Shown: positions 27,235 to 37,193 of the stretch, piece by piece
Layout of the letters: every line of letters begins with the position of its first letter
Position numbering within the stretch: the first letter of the stretch is position 1
Origin: Bacteroidales bacterium
GTDB lineage: Bacteria > Bacteroidota > Bacteroidia > Bacteroidales > UBA932
Assembly (NCBI GenBank): GCA_022648545.1
Contig: JALCMP010000004.1
Span: 34,655 to 98,654, forward strand
Length of the DNA stretch: 64,000 bases
Reading direction: 5' to 3'
The notes under the pieces: generated by a model
What the model was told of the DNA's origin: nothing
Seen by the model: the letters and a program-made list of their open reading frames with translations, nothing else
Database searches by the model: none
Made by a program: the position numbers and the translations under genes

Positions 27235-28110
27235 ATGTCAGGACGAATTTACCAATACAAGGATCATTTACGTTTCATGCATTACGGACAATGGGATAAG
27301 TTATTAGGAAACAATAAAGAAATAGAAAAAAACTTCCGCCACGGCAGAGACCAGATAATCTCGCTTGTTTTAAACGGATCTATGGAAATAAACATAAACG
27401 GCAAGCACAAATTACTTAAAAAGAATTCGCTGGTTGAAATACATCCTTACTGCACGGTAGATTCTCCCGTTATACACAAAGGGCTGGAAATTTATTCGTT
27501 CATACTTTCCGAATTCCTAATAAGGGACCTTTCCCCCCAAAATTTTCATATTCCTCTTTCACATCTGGTAGATATTTCAAATAATCCTGTAACCATATTG
27601 TCCGACGAAGAGGCAGACAGGATAAAAAACAGCATGGAAAGAGTAGCATATTACCTGAAGCAGGAATTTTATCCTTTCAAGTGGGATGCGCTCAGAAATA
27701 CGCTTTATAATCTTTTTATGGAAATTGGAACTGTATTCACCCTTAGATTAGGAGAAAAAAACGAGAATTCCACTAAAGACAGAAAAGACGAGCTTCTCAT
27801 GGAATTTTTCAAATTGCTTGGAGAAAAAGGGCACAGGGAACACAATCCATCCTTCTATGCAAACGCCTTATGCATAAGTCCTCAATATCTTTCTCTAATA
27901 CTAAAGAAAAAGACCAATCTTCCTGCAAGTAAATGGATATCCACAAGAATAATACTCGAAGCTCAGACCAAACTCAGGCAGCCGGGCATACCTATAAATA
28001 CAATAGCCGACGACCTCAATTTTTCTGACCAGTCCTCTTTCGGGAAATTTTACAAAAAACACACAGGCATCTCACCCAGGGAATACCGCTACAAGCATGC
28101 CGATTTTTAG
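27235..28110 (+). CDS. AraC-family transcriptional regulator
   Basis: The 291-residue protein has an N-terminal cupin-like sensing domain (about 1-160) and a C-terminal AraC DNA-binding domain with two helix-turn-helix units (FYANALCISPQYLSLILKK, then INTIADDLNFSDQSSFGKFYKK with the closing GISPREYR). It is divergent from the TetR-efflux operon and convergent with murF, only 11 bases from the murF stop. Position makes the efflux operon a possible second target, but nothing in the sequence proves it. Confidence 0.88.
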   Translation: MSGRIYQYKDHLRFMHYGQWDKLLGNNKEIEKNFRHGRDQIISLVLNGSMEININGKHKLLKKNSLVEIHPYCTVDSPVIHKGLEIYSFILSEFLIRDLSPQNFHIPLSHLVDISNNPVTILSDEEADRIKNSMERVAYYLKQEFYPFKWDALRNTLYNLFMEIGTVFTLRLGEKNENSTKDRKDELLMEFFKLLGEKGHREHNPSFYANALCISPQYLSLILKKKTNLPASKWISTRIILEAQTKLRQPGIPINTIADDLNFSDQSSFGKFYKKHTGISPREYRYKHADF

Positions 28111-28121
28111 TACGTCTACCT

Positions 28122-29483
28122 TTATAAAAATTCCACAGTTTTTTCCAGATGGATTCCGTGCGAACCCTTAATAAGAATCGACATTCCGGAAATATTATCG
28201 TCCGACAAACGGGATAACAGAATATCCACATTCGGATAAAGGGAAACAGGTTGACTGTCCCCGTGGAAATAGCGTTCATATGCAGTACGGAATATCTCCC
28301 CAACCAAAACAAGAGACTCAGGTTTTAGGGAAAGTGCATATTCTATAACTGCTTCATGTTCTTCAACTGCATTATCGCCAAGTTCGAGCATATCGCCGAG
28401 TATCATCATCTTGTGATCAAAATTAAGAAGCCCAAAATTCTCGAGGGCAGCCTTCATGCTTGTTGGATTGGCATTGTAGGCATCTATAATAAGAGTATTA
28501 CGTCCGGTCCGCTTCATCTGGGAGCGGTTGTTTGACGGAACATAATCGCTTATCGCCTTTACGGCTTCGGCGGTAGGAACGGCGAAATAAGTAGCCACGC
28601 TTAAGGCCGCCAGTACATTATCCGCATTATAATTACCTATAAGATTAGTCTTTAATACATAAGACGGTTTTGAAGAAGAGGAGGAGTAACTCGGATTAAG
28701 TATAACCATTTTAAGATACGGATTATCCTTCCCTCCGTTTAAAATTCTTGCCCCGTTCTGCGCCAAGCCATATGGGACAAGCCTCATATTCGTTCTCGTA
28801 CGAGCCATCCCGGTTAATACCGGATTATCCATATTTATAAAAACAAGCTTTTTACGGGCATTCAGATAATCGTACAATTCACCTTTTGTCTTTTTCACAC
28901 CTTCAATCGACCCAAAGAATTCCAGATGAGCCTTTCCTATACTCGTAATAATACCAAAAGAAGGGCATACGAGATTAACCAACTCTTTTATTTCTCCCGG
29001 ATGGCTCGCCCCCATTTCCACAACTGCGATTTGCGTAAGTCCGTTTATCTTTAGCATGGTAAGAGGAACACCTATGGCATTGTTAAAATTTCCGGAAGTT
29101 GAAACAACATTATATTTTGTGGAGAGTACCGCGGCAATAAGTTCCTTAGTAGTTGTTTTTCCGTTGGTTCCGGTAAGAGCTATGACAGGAAGCCTGTATC
29201 TAAGCCTGTGGTATTTTGCCATTTTCTGGAGAGTCTCCAGCGTGTTTCCGGTTAGGATAAGCCTTTCCCTGTAAATTTCTTCTTTTTCATAAAGTCCGGC
29301 ATCGTCTATCACTGCCATGGAAGCACCGGAGTTCAGGGCGGCAACGGCAAAATCGTTTCCATTAAAATTTTCTCCCCTAAGCGCGAAAAACATGCCCCCC
29401 TTAACTATTTTTCTGGTATCGGTACAAACCGACGAACATTTGGAATATAATTCGTACAAATGTTCGATATCTATATTTTCCAT
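28122..29483 (-). CDS. murF: UDP-N-acetylmuramoyl-tripeptide-D-alanyl-D-alanine ligase
   Basis: The 453-residue Mur ligase adds D-Ala-D-Ala to UDP-MurNAc-tripeptide, the last cytoplasmic step of muropeptide assembly. The ATP-binding loop GTNGKTTT is at residues 105-112. The N-terminal DTRKIVKGGMFFALRGENFNG block is the MurF UDP-binding signature, and DAYNANPTS is the conserved MurF motif before the C-terminal domain. It is the last gene of the operon that starts with the patatin-like gene, 6 bases after the ferredoxin-nitroreductase gene. Confidence 0.96.
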   Translation of the reverse strand: MENIDIEHLYELYSKCSSVCTDTRKIVKGGMFFALRGENFNGNDFAVAALNSGASMAVIDDAGLYEKEEIYRERLILTGNTLETLQKMAKYHRLRYRLPVIALTGTNGKTTTKELIAAVLSTKYNVVSTSGNFNNAIGVPLTMLKINGLTQIAVVEMGASHPGEIKELVNLVCPSFGIITSIGKAHLEFFGSIEGVKKTKGELYDYLNARKKLVFINMDNPVLTGMARTRTNMRLVPYGLAQNGARILNGGKDNPYLKMVILNPSYSSSSSKPSYVLKTNLIGNYNADNVLAALSVATYFAVPTAEAVKAISDYVPSNNRSQMKRTGRNTLIIDAYNANPTSMKAALENFGLLNFDHKMMILGDMLELGDNAVEEHEAVIEYALSLKPESLVLVGEIFRTAYERYFHGDSQPVSLYPNVDILLSRLSDDNISGMSILIKGSHGIHLEKTVEFL

Positions 29484-29489
29484 TTACAT

Positions 29490-30410
29490 TTAAATACGTT
29501 TTGCATCTAGATCCTTTCTGTCGGCATAATTCAGAAACCTGACGGATGACATGCCGAATCCAAGACCGCCGTAAATTTTCATCCCTTCCGGCAACCCGAG
29601 GAGACGACCGAATTTCTTTTCATCCATCCTTATCGCCGTACAAAGAAATCCCGTATATATCTGCCCCAATCCCAGTGATGCAGCCATAAGCGAAGCATTT
29701 TCTATGGCCAGGTTGGCGTTTTCCGATTCGAACCGCTCTTCCGGGGCCGCAACGAACAAAACGGCTGTCGCACCCCTGAGTATCATATCGCGTCCGGCAT
29801 CGTGAAGACGTTTCATACGATAATACACCTTTACATATTTATATAGCCCGCCGAAGAATATTTTCATAACCGGACGTAAAAGGGGACTGTCTATTATCCT
29901 TACTTTGGAGCCGAAAACATCAAGTACGAAATTTCTCATGGCCATTATTTTTTCCGGAGAAGTAACCATGATGAAACGAAGCTGCTGCTTGTTCTCGGCG
30001 GTAGGCGCAAGATAGGCGGATTCAAGAATTTTATCCACCATATCCCCGGGGACAGGTTCCGCCGTAAAAGACCGGTTGCTCCGCCTCGCCTTCATAAGCA
30101 TCATAACACTTTCCGGCGACGGCATCCGGGAATAATCTATCTTATGTACCCTCTCCGGAGGAAATACGGAATGAATTACGGACGAAGTGGGACAAACATC
30201 CACACAATGTCCGCAGGCTATACATCTTTGCGGTTTGTAAACAGCAATCGGATAGCCGGAGACATCGCCGGCAGCCTTAAAATCCTCCTTGCGTATTATT
30301 TTTCCGGAAGGATCAGCTCTAAGAAAAATATCCGCAGGACAAACGGTAATGCATCTTCCGCACTTTATACATTTTTTATCGTCTACAGTTATTGAAATAT
30401 CCATATCCAA
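29490..30410 (-). CDS. Nitroreductase with N-terminal 2x[4Fe-4S] ferredoxin domain
   Basis: Residues 1-80 form a bacterial ferredoxin with two full CxxCxxCxxxC clusters (C14-C24 and C63-C73). Residues 95-300 form an FMN nitroreductase domain (KARRSNRSF, APTAENKQ, then the GLGQIYTGFLC block). Such fusions reduce substrates with electrons passed internally from the iron-sulfur clusters. The substrate is unknown. It lies between dut and murF with gaps of 5 and 6 bases, in an envelope-biased operon, where its role is unclear. A second ATG two codons in is an alternative start. Confidence 0.9.
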   Translation of the reverse strand: MDMDISITVDDKKCIKCGRCITVCPADIFLRADPSGKIIRKEDFKAAGDVSGYPIAVYKPQRCIACGHCVDVCPTSSVIHSVFPPERVHKIDYSRMPSPESVMMLMKARRSNRSFTAEPVPGDMVDKILESAYLAPTAENKQQLRFIMVTSPEKIMAMRNFVLDVFGSKVRIIDSPLLRPVMKIFFGGLYKYVKVYYRMKRLHDAGRDMILRGATAVLFVAAPEERFESENANLAIENASLMAASLGLGQIYTGFLCTAIRMDEKKFGRLLGLPEGMKIYGGLGFGMSSVRFLNYADRKDLDAKRI

Positions 30411-30415
30411 CGTAT

Positions 30416-30850
30416 TTATTTATTTCCGGTAGATCCGAACCCCCCGCTTCCGCGTTCCGTGTCGGTCAATTCTTCAACTTCTTCGAATTCGGCCTTTTCG
30501 AATTTTGATATAACCATCTGGGCTATTCTGTCTCCCGGATTTATTTCAAAAACATTGCGTGACAAATTTACAAGCATTACTTTTATCTCCCCTCTGTAAT
30601 CGGCATCTATGGTTCCCGGTGAATTACATACGGTTATTCCGTATTTCGCAGCCCAACCGCTTCTGGGACGTATCTGAGCTTCATATCCTGCAGGCAATTC
30701 CATAAATATTCCCGTAGGAACCATAACCCTTTCCAGAGAGTCTATAGATACCGAACCTTTTATAGAAGCCTTTAGGTCTATTCCGGCAGAGAGTGAGGTA
30801 GCATACTCAGGCATACCGAATCCAGATTTGTTTACTATTCTTATTTTCAT
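30416..30850 (-). CDS. dut: Deoxyuridine 5'-triphosphate nucleotidohydrolase
   Basis: The 144-residue trimeric dUTPase hydrolyses dUTP to dUMP and diphosphate. All five motifs are visible: [28 protein letters not shown] and the C-terminal [10 protein letters not shown] arm that closes the active site. Its start overlaps the flippase stop by 4 bases (ATGA), so translation is coupled. Confidence 0.97.
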   Translation of the reverse strand: MKIRIVNKSGFGMPEYATSLSAGIDLKASIKGSVSIDSLERVMVPTGIFMELPAGYEAQIRPRSGWAAKYGITVCNSPGTIDADYRGEIKVMLVNLSRNVFEINPGDRIAQMVISKFEKAEFEEVEELTDTERGSGGFGSTGNK

Positions 30851-32367
30851 TTTTTGTTTTTACTTAAACGTTTAATTATATCCGCCCACATTCCGGTTTT
30901 CTTAAGAGCATATATACAATATATTGCAATTCCAATCGTACCAAGAGCCATTCTCCATACCAGCAGGGCCGTATTTCCGAAAATATCCGCCTTGCCTAAC
31001 AGATAATCTGCAAATCTGAATATAAGAAATATGATGATGCCGGCAAAAATATACCTTGATATTCTTTTCCAATCGTACGGTATGGGATAATACTTGTTGC
31101 CAAGATGAAGGCTGTAAAGAAGCATGGCGGAACAGCTTACCACATGGCCGAAAGCAGAAGCCCAATAGGAAATCAGAGGAAGGAACAATATGTTTACAAC
31201 GGCATTAACCACAAGACCGAGCAGAGTTATATTTATTGCATACTTCGTATATCCGCCTATTTTGTACCACATGGACACATTAAACAGGATTCCCAGCAGC
31301 ATATATGAAAACAGTTTTAACGGAATGGTTCCGAACGCTCCCCTGAAATCTTTTCCTATGAGAAGTCCTATCAGATCCATATATAAAAGGACCCCTACGA
31401 ATATCAACATGCAGAAAGCCACGAAATACTCCATAACACGTGCATAAAGCACCCTGGAATTCTTATCTTTCTGCCTTGCGAAGAAGAAAGGTTCGGCTGC
31501 ATATCTGAACATCTGAATAAAAAGGTTCATTATTACAGCCAGCTTTACAGCAGCCTGGTAAACACCCAGGTCCGATCTCCAGTCTGCTCCCGGCGCAAAA
31601 AATCTAAACAGAATCTTGTCTATGCTTTCGTTGAGAATTCCCGGGAAACTTGCTATCATTAGAGGGACCGAATATGCAAGAAGCTTCTTAGTTAGTTTGC
31701 CTTCTATTTTCATACCCACTTTAAAGAAATCGGGAAGCAATAAGACGGTACATACTATGCAGCTAAGAAATACGGCGAATATTATATAGGAAAAATCCAC
31801 CTGCGCAGGAATGAAATTCAAAAGGAACGAATGGGGATGACCTTTAAAATAAGAAGGGAGCATATAAAGGAACAAAAGGTTGAAGCCGAATTCCGAAAGT
31901 ATCTTTATAGTCTTGAATACCGCAAATTTAACGGCTTTGTACATGTATCGAAGCTTCGCAAAAAGAATTGCCGTAACACTGTCCAGAAAAAGTATTCCGC
32001 CTGCATACAATATCATTTTCCCATATCCTTCATAGCCCATAAGTGCGGCTATCCGCCCGGAGTAAAGCGCAACGAAAATAAAGAATACAAGGCAAAGGGT
32101 GAATACTGTTCCTAGAGCAGATGAAAAAACCTTAGACGGATTTACGCCGTCTTTGTTGGCAAATCTGAAGCATCCGGTTTCAAGGCCGAGAACAAGAACA
32201 ACCTGAAGAACTGCAATATAAGACATTATTTCGGAATAAGCTCCGTATTGTCCCCTGGAAAGGACTACAGTATAAACCGGTACCAGGAAAAAATTTATCA
32301 TCCTGGCAATAATGGTGCTCATCCCGTATATCGCGGTTTCGCCGGCAAGTTTTTTAAATCCTCCCAT
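30847..32367 (-). CDS. Polysaccharide/lipid-linked oligosaccharide flippase (MOP superfamily)
   Basis: The 506-residue protein has about 14 predicted membrane helices and the N-terminal [25 protein letters not shown] pattern (quoted in part) of Wzx-like polysaccharide exporters. It should move a lipid-linked glycan across the inner membrane. It lies 3 bases after the patatin-like gene and overlaps dut by 4 bases. No dedicated glycan gene cluster is nearby, so the cargo could be a cell-wall or general surface precursor; position in a murF operon is suggestive only. Confidence 0.88.
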   Translation of the reverse strand: MGGFKKLAGETAIYGMSTIIARMINFFLVPVYTVVLSRGQYGAYSEIMSYIAVLQVVLVLGLETGCFRFANKDGVNPSKVFSSALGTVFTLCLVFFIFVALYSGRIAALMGYEGYGKMILYAGGILFLDSVTAILFAKLRYMYKAVKFAVFKTIKILSEFGFNLLFLYMLPSYFKGHPHSFLLNFIPAQVDFSYIIFAVFLSCIVCTVLLLPDFFKVGMKIEGKLTKKLLAYSVPLMIASFPGILNESIDKILFRFFAPGADWRSDLGVYQAAVKLAVIMNLFIQMFRYAAEPFFFARQKDKNSRVLYARVMEYFVAFCMLIFVGVLLYMDLIGLLIGKDFRGAFGTIPLKLFSYMLLGILFNVSMWYKIGGYTKYAINITLLGLVVNAVVNILFLPLISYWASAFGHVVSCSAMLLYSLHLGNKYYPIPYDWKRISRYIFAGIIIFLIFRFADYLLGKADIFGNTALLVWRMALGTIGIAIYCIYALKKTGMWADIIKRLSKNKK

Positions 32368-32370
32368 ATT

Positions 32371-34716
32371 CTAATATTCCAGCGCTCTTTTCCTAAAAAT
32401 TATATATCCTATATTAAGCTGCGTATACCATTTATAATCCCCTTTCTCGTAATAAGAGGAAGAAACAGATACCGGGCCTATCGGCGTATGCCACACTAAA
32501 GCTAAATCCGCTATCAGAGAACCCTTCGGAAAAGTCCCGGAATACTCGAATCCTCCGTTTTCAGTTTCCTTGATAGCTTTATAAGGCTGAAAATAAGATA
32601 TATTGGTATGTAAATAAAACGATTTCGTAAAAAGGAAGACGGGCGACAAACCGGTGCCGATATAGGCATAGGATCTGTATCCCTTCATCATGAGGGTTTT
32701 GCTGTGCGGCACAGGCTCAAAGACCGGCATATAAAGAACTGTAGATATATAATCGTTGAAATTATTTTGCGAAGATAAAGTAATATCGGCAAGATAGCCG
32801 AGGTGAAAATGCCTGTTGAACAATATATAGTTGTTCATATACAACCTGCAGAGGAACTTGTTGTGATTTCTGTTGTCATAAGGTGTTTTTTCAGGCGATG
32901 TCGTTCCCGGCGTATAGCTTTCCTTGCCCAGATCATATCTTACGGAGATACTCTCATTTCGTCCGGCCGTAGCATATTCTGCATAGTTAATGGTATTCCG
33001 TTCTATTCCGAAGGCCGATGAAAATAATGCTATGTTGGTTCTATCATGTACGTCGTCGCTGGAGAAATCGCTGCCGCGGAAATATTGAAAATGTTCGTTT
33101 CCTCCTATTAATGAAAATTTCGCCAACACATTCCTGCTAACGGAAAGAGCTACCGCCATGTCGAGCCGTCCGAAGATTTCTCTGTTCTGGATATTGTTTG
33201 GCAACTTAGACGAGGCGAACAGGTTCTGGTTGCCGTTAAAATAGTCGAACTGATGTGCAACCGTTTCAAAGGAATAATATGCAAGAGGATGGACATCTAT
33301 ATCGTGGCGCCACTCAATAACCGCCCCCTTATAATATCGGCCCATATTTATACCGGAATATAACTTCCACGGATTTTTGGAGAAATGCAGATAGGAGACT
33401 CCCACGTATCCCTGGTTAAGAGAGGAGGAGGAAATATTTCCTCCGAGTTCGAGAGACCACGGGGATGCCTTGGTAACTCTCAGATCCAGCCGGCAGAGGC
33501 TGTCGTTTATTTTGGTAAAGGATGGATAAAATGTCTTTACCATTTTTGTGGCGAATACGCGATTGTATCCTCTTTTTAACTGATCAAAATCGAAATCGAC
33601 GTTTTTATCGCGGCGTATCGTCCTGCTTATAAAGTGCTTTTGCCCGGCGTTCAGATTGCCGCGTATGTTTATGTTCTGCGAGAACATTATTTTTCCGTCG
33701 AGTTTCTTTTTAAAAGATCTTCTCAGCGAATCCGTGGATGTAGCGGTGCGCCTTGCAGTTATCTTAGCCTTTATCTCGGCCATGTGGGCCATTGCATTTT
33801 CGTACCCGAGCTGTACTATCTTGTCCGCCTTTGAAAAATCCAGAAGTCCGAAATCGTATGTGCCGTTTATGAGAACGCTCTTTCCGGCAGGTATATCAAA
33901 ATCGGTTTTATCCATCATCATGTTGGCCAGCTGTGAATAAAGATCGTCTTCGCTCATGCTCACGTTGCCCTTTACGCATTTCGACCCGATGATAATGCCC
34001 GGATCGTATCTCTTAATCATATCTTTCCATGGAAAATTATTGTAGAAGCCACCATCGAAAAGCATTACGGAATCTCTTATTATGGGCTTGAAGAACAGAG
34101 GATAAGTCATAGAAGCTCTAACCGCGCTCCCCAGATTTCCGTGATCGAGCACAACTTCCTTCTTATGAGCTACGTCAGAGGCGATACAGAAAAAAGGCAC
34201 CATAAGTTTATTGAAATCAGCATCGCATACAAGAGTAGGACGCATGAATATCTGCAGAAAAGCAAGATCCATGGGATAAGGCGATATTATGCTGGTGGGA
34301 AGATCAAGGGCTATTTTACTTTCCTTGCCGCCGTTTTTTTCGGTCCGGAAAGAAAGATCCACCATCTTGGGTAAAAATTCGCCCCTGTCGAAAAAAGAGG
34401 CATATTCCCTTTCCGGCAACCCACTGTACCACGATTCGAAGGCCTTGCTCTTAAAAAGCATAACCATCTCGTCGGGAGTATATCCTATTGCATAAAGAGC
34501 TCCGATTATGGCACCTATAGACGTACCACTTATGTAATCAATAGGTATATCATTCTCCTCCAGGGCCTTTATCACACCTATATGCGACAGCCCCTTTGCT
34601 CCTCCTCCGCTAAGGACGAGCCCAACGGATTGCGCCCCAAGCGTCGACGGCAGGGTACAAAAGAGAAAAAACAAGACAATTATTTTGATTTTCGTTACAA
34701 CTCTCCCCATCTGCAT
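32371..34716 (-). CDS. Patatin-like phospholipase fused to POTRA and outer-membrane beta-barrel (type Vd, PlpD-like)
   Basis: After a signal peptide, the patatin domain shows the oxyanion loop SGGGAKG, the nucleophile GTSIG and the catalytic aspartate in FDGGFYNN. A POTRA-like linker and a BamA/Omp85-type barrel fill the rest, ending in the aromatic strand IGYIIF. This layout matches type Vd autotransporters such as PlpD. I chose the ATG at 34716 (781 residues) because GGAGG lies 7 bases before it and because the -7 box at 34738-34745 overlaps the longer start at 34740. It heads the operon with flippase, dut, nitroreductase and murF. Confidence 0.92.
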   Translation of the reverse strand: MQMGRVVTKIKIIVLFFLFCTLPSTLGAQSVGLVLSGGGAKGLSHIGVIKALEENDIPIDYISGTSIGAIIGALYAIGYTPDEMVMLFKSKAFESWYSGLPEREYASFFDRGEFLPKMVDLSFRTEKNGGKESKIALDLPTSIISPYPMDLAFLQIFMRPTLVCDADFNKLMVPFFCIASDVAHKKEVVLDHGNLGSAVRASMTYPLFFKPIIRDSVMLFDGGFYNNFPWKDMIKRYDPGIIIGSKCVKGNVSMSEDDLYSQLANMMMDKTDFDIPAGKSVLINGTYDFGLLDFSKADKIVQLGYENAMAHMAEIKAKITARRTATSTDSLRRSFKKKLDGKIMFSQNINIRGNLNAGQKHFISRTIRRDKNVDFDFDQLKRGYNRVFATKMVKTFYPSFTKINDSLCRLDLRVTKASPWSLELGGNISSSSLNQGYVGVSYLHFSKNPWKLYSGINMGRYYKGAVIEWRHDIDVHPLAYYSFETVAHQFDYFNGNQNLFASSKLPNNIQNREIFGRLDMAVALSVSRNVLAKFSLIGGNEHFQYFRGSDFSSDDVHDRTNIALFSSAFGIERNTINYAEYATAGRNESISVRYDLGKESYTPGTTSPEKTPYDNRNHNKFLCRLYMNNYILFNRHFHLGYLADITLSSQNNFNDYISTVLYMPVFEPVPHSKTLMMKGYRSYAYIGTGLSPVFLFTKSFYLHTNISYFQPYKAIKETENGGFEYSGTFPKGSLIADLALVWHTPIGPVSVSSSYYEKGDYKWYTQLNIGYIIFRKRALEY

Positions 34717-34737
34717 TAAACGGCCTCCAATAATTGT

Positions 34738-34745
34738 CAAAGGTA
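34738..34745 (-). promoter_or_regulatory. -7 promoter box of the patatin-murF operon
   Basis: TACCTTTG on the minus strand, 21 bases before the chosen ATG at 34716. Because it overlaps the ATG at 34740, that upstream start cannot be on this transcript. Confidence 0.6.
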
Positions 34746-34796
34746 TAAAAAAAGTGAAAAATTTTTATATCTTCGTCTCTTGTAAAAAGCAATATT

Positions 34797-35513
34797 ATGA
34801 ATACAAAATCAGTATATATCCTCATGGCGATTTTTATAACTGCAGGCCTTGCATTTTCATGCAACAACAGCAACAAAAAAAAGCAGGCCGCTAAATCGGA
34901 AGGAGAGACGGCCGTTTCTGCTAATACATCAAAACAAAAACAGAACGATACCCTTGCATTCACTCCCGACTCGCTTCCGGCGGAACCGGTTTTCGACATA
35001 AAGACTACGATGGGAGACATTGTAATAAAATTATACAAGGACACCCCGCTGCACAGGGCCAATTTCATAAAACTCGCCTCTCATAAATTTTATGACGGCA
35101 TACTTTTCCACAGGGTTATAAAAGGATTCATGATTCAAACCGGCGATCCTCTTACCAAGGGTCCCGACGCAAACCCCGCAAGATTCGGCACCGGCGGTCC
35201 GGGCTACACAATCCCGGCGGAAATACTTCCGGTGCACAAACACAAGAAAGGAGCTCTGGCGGCCGCAAGAAGAGGCGATACTGCAAATCCCGAAAGAGCA
35301 TCATCGGGATCCCAGTTTTATATAGTACAGGACGCTGGCGTCTGCAGGCAACTCGACGGAGCATACACCGTATTCGGAGAGACCATAAAGGGATTCGATG
35401 TCATAGACAAGATAGCTGACGTAGCCACTGGCGCACACGACATTCCCCAAGTTCCGGTTAAGATAATCAGCATCCTTCCGGTAAAAACCGCAATGGTACC
35501 CGGAAACAAATGA
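34797..35513 (+). CDS. Cyclophilin-type peptidyl-prolyl isomerase lipoprotein
   Basis: The 238-residue protein has a lipoprotein signal (LAFSC, cysteine 22), a Lys/Ser/Thr-rich linker and a cyclophilin domain from about residue 60. Conserved active-site blocks are FHRVIKGFMIQTGDP (Arg, Phe, Gln), the GSQFYI strand and LDGAYTVFGE. It should catalyse proline isomerisation on periplasmic proteins. A TATCTTCG box at 34768-34775, one base off consensus, lies 21 bases before the ATG. Its stop overlaps the HAD start by 4 bases. Confidence 0.93.
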   Translation: MNTKSVYILMAIFITAGLAFSCNNSNKKKQAAKSEGETAVSANTSKQKQNDTLAFTPDSLPAEPVFDIKTTMGDIVIKLYKDTPLHRANFIKLASHKFYDGILFHRVIKGFMIQTGDPLTKGPDANPARFGTGGPGYTIPAEILPVHKHKKGALAAARRGDTANPERASSGSQFYIVQDAGVCRQLDGAYTVFGETIKGFDVIDKIADVATGAHDIPQVPVKIISILPVKTAMVPGNK

Positions 35514-36268
35514 CAGCACCGTCTTTCGATAAAAAAATACTCAAGGGCAGAATTCTGGTTTTCGATGCTGATGATACCCTTTGGGAAAATGAAAGGAACT
35601 ATAACAATGCCGAGACGGGATTTTCCCGGCTGATGGCTCCTCTTTGCCGGCCGGAAGAAGCCTATAATATACTCATGAAGGTGGAAGGGAAGAATATCCC
35701 AATACTCGGATATGGTTCTAAAACCCTCATAATAGCACTTGTCGAAAGTGCCGTTATAATTTGCAGGAAATACCTTAAAACGGATTATGTTCCCGACTAT
35801 TATATCGACTCCTGCATGGATATAGGCATGGAAGTAGTAAAGGCCCCAATGGTCCTGTTCAAAAATGTAACGAAAACGCTCGCCGAATTATCAAAAACGA
35901 ACACTCTTATATTGGCAACCAAAGGCGACATAAAGGACCAGACAGAAAAAATAAGGAAAAGCGGCCTGTCTAAATATTTTTCATATACCGAAATCATGAT
36001 GGAAAAAGATCCCGAAGGATACAGGAAACTTCTTCTTGATGCAGGCAGATCCGTAGGAAGAACCCGTACGGAACGGGAGAAAGGAATTGCGCCTGAAGAT
36101 ATGATAATGATAGGAAATTCCCTTAAGTCAGACATAAATCCCGTTCTGGAAATAGGCGGGACAGGCATATACATCCCGGCAGAATTCACATGGGAGCACG
36201 AAAAGGCGGAAGAACCGAAAAATACGGGATTCTTCAAGATTTCTGAAATATCCGACCTTGTCATGTAA
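35510..36268 (+). CDS. HAD-superfamily hydrolase
   Basis: The 252-residue protein has the HAD phosphatase motifs: DADDT at 19-23 (the nucleophile and acid aspartates), a threonine in ATKGD (motif II), a lysine in MMEKDPEG (motif III) and GNSLKSDINP (motif IV). A helical cap domain lies between motifs I and II. It resembles phosphoglycolate-phosphatase-like enzymes but the substrate is unknown. It overlaps the cyclophilin gene by 4 bases and is followed by a terminator. Confidence 0.88.
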   Translation: MTAPSFDKKILKGRILVFDADDTLWENERNYNNAETGFSRLMAPLCRPEEAYNILMKVEGKNIPILGYGSKTLIIALVESAVIICRKYLKTDYVPDYYIDSCMDIGMEVVKAPMVLFKNVTKTLAELSKTNTLILATKGDIKDQTEKIRKSGLSKYFSYTEIMMEKDPEGYRKLLLDAGRSVGRTRTEREKGIAPEDMIMIGNSLKSDINPVLEIGGTGIYIPAEFTWEHEKAEEPKNTGFFKISEISDLVM

Positions 36269-36374
36269 TATTTTCCAACCTGATTTACCTGTTTATATTT
36301 TTTTGGCACGCCATTTGAATATTATCATAAACGAATAGTTTTTCATAGGTTAAATTTAGGTTAATAGGTTAAGA

Positions 36375-36415
36375 AATACGAGGTCGCACCATTCTGGCAG
36401 CGGCCTTGTATTTTT
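36375..36415 (+). terminator. Terminator of the cyclophilin-HAD operon
   Basis: A 13-bp stem with two G-U pairs (36375-36387 with 36400-36412) and a 12-base loop is followed by a short T run. It lies upstream of the rpsP promoter. Confidence 0.75.
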
Positions 36416-36442
36416 AATTATACGTTCACTTTCTTAAAGTCA

Positions 36443-36474
36443 TTTGTCTAATAGAAATTTTTACCCTATATTTG
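36443..36474 (+). promoter_or_regulatory. Promoter of rpsP-rimM
   Basis: TTTG at 36443-36446, a 20-base spacer and TATATTTG at 36467-36474, 56 bases before the rpsP ATG: a full-consensus promoter. Confidence 0.85.
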
Positions 36475-36530
36475 CCCACCTTTTCTCGAGAAGATAAGGA
36501 AGTTGAATATTAATTTTTAAACTCACAGTT

Positions 36531-37190
36531 ATGTCTGTAAAAATTCGTCTGACCCGCCATGGAAAAAAGAATCATGCATTCTACCATATCGTTGTGGCGG
36601 ATAGTAGAGCTCCACGCGATGGACGCTTTATTGAAGTGATTGGTTCTTACGATCCTAATACCGATCCTGCAACAATAGTATTGAACAGTGATTCGGCTCT
36701 GGAATGGATCAACAAAGGAGCACAGCCAAGCGACACTTGCCGCAGGATTCTATCCTACAAGGGCGTGCTTTTAAGAAAACATCTCGATACGGGAGTTGCA
36801 AAAGGCGCTCTGACCAAGGAACAGGCCGATGCAAAATTCGAAGCATGGATGGCCGACAAGGAAGCCAAGGTTGCCGGTAAGACTGCTACGCTGGCACAGA
36901 AGAAGAAAGAAGCCGAAAAAGCCGAATTCGAATCCGAAAACAAGGTAAACAAGGCCCGCGAAGAAATTCTTGCCAAGAAGAAAGCTGAAGAAGAAGCTGC
37001 AAAGGCTAAAGCCGAAGCAGAAAAAAGAGCAGCTGAAGAAGCCAAGGAAAAAGCAGAAGCTGAAGCTGCAGCAAAAGCCAAGATAGCAGCAGAAGAAGCT
37101 GATAAGGCTAAAGCCGAAGCTGCAGAAGAAAAACCAGTATCACCTGCAGAAGCAACAGCTGCAAAAGCTGCAGAAGAGAAAAAAGACTAA
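36531..37190 (+). CDS. rpsP: 30S ribosomal protein bS16 with long Ala/Lys/Glu tail
   Basis: Residues 1-90 are a standard bS16 ([39 protein letters not shown]). The remaining 130 residues are a highly charged, alanine-rich helix built from loose repeats of KAEAEKAAEEAK type. Most bS16 proteins are 80-90 residues; Bacteroidota versions are commonly longer, but this one more than doubles the core. The tail probably extends from the 30S body as a single helix. rimM follows after 3 bases. Confidence 0.96.
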   Translation: MSVKIRLTRHGKKNHAFYHIVVADSRAPRDGRFIEVIGSYDPNTDPATIVLNSDSALEWINKGAQPSDTCRRILSYKGVLLRKHLDTGVAKGALTKEQADAKFEAWMADKEAKVAGKTATLAQKKKEAEKAEFESENKVNKAREEILAKKKAEEEAAKAKAEAEKRAAEEAKEKAEAEAAAKAKIAAEEADKAKAEAAEEKPVSPAEATAAKAAEEKKD

Positions 37191-37193
37191 ATC

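Noticed and set aside
36348..36372. Three GGTTAA units before the rpsP promoter
   Set aside because: Spacing is irregular (11 and 8 bases), they lie before the terminator of the upstream operon, and the motif is short and A/T-rich, so chance is likely.
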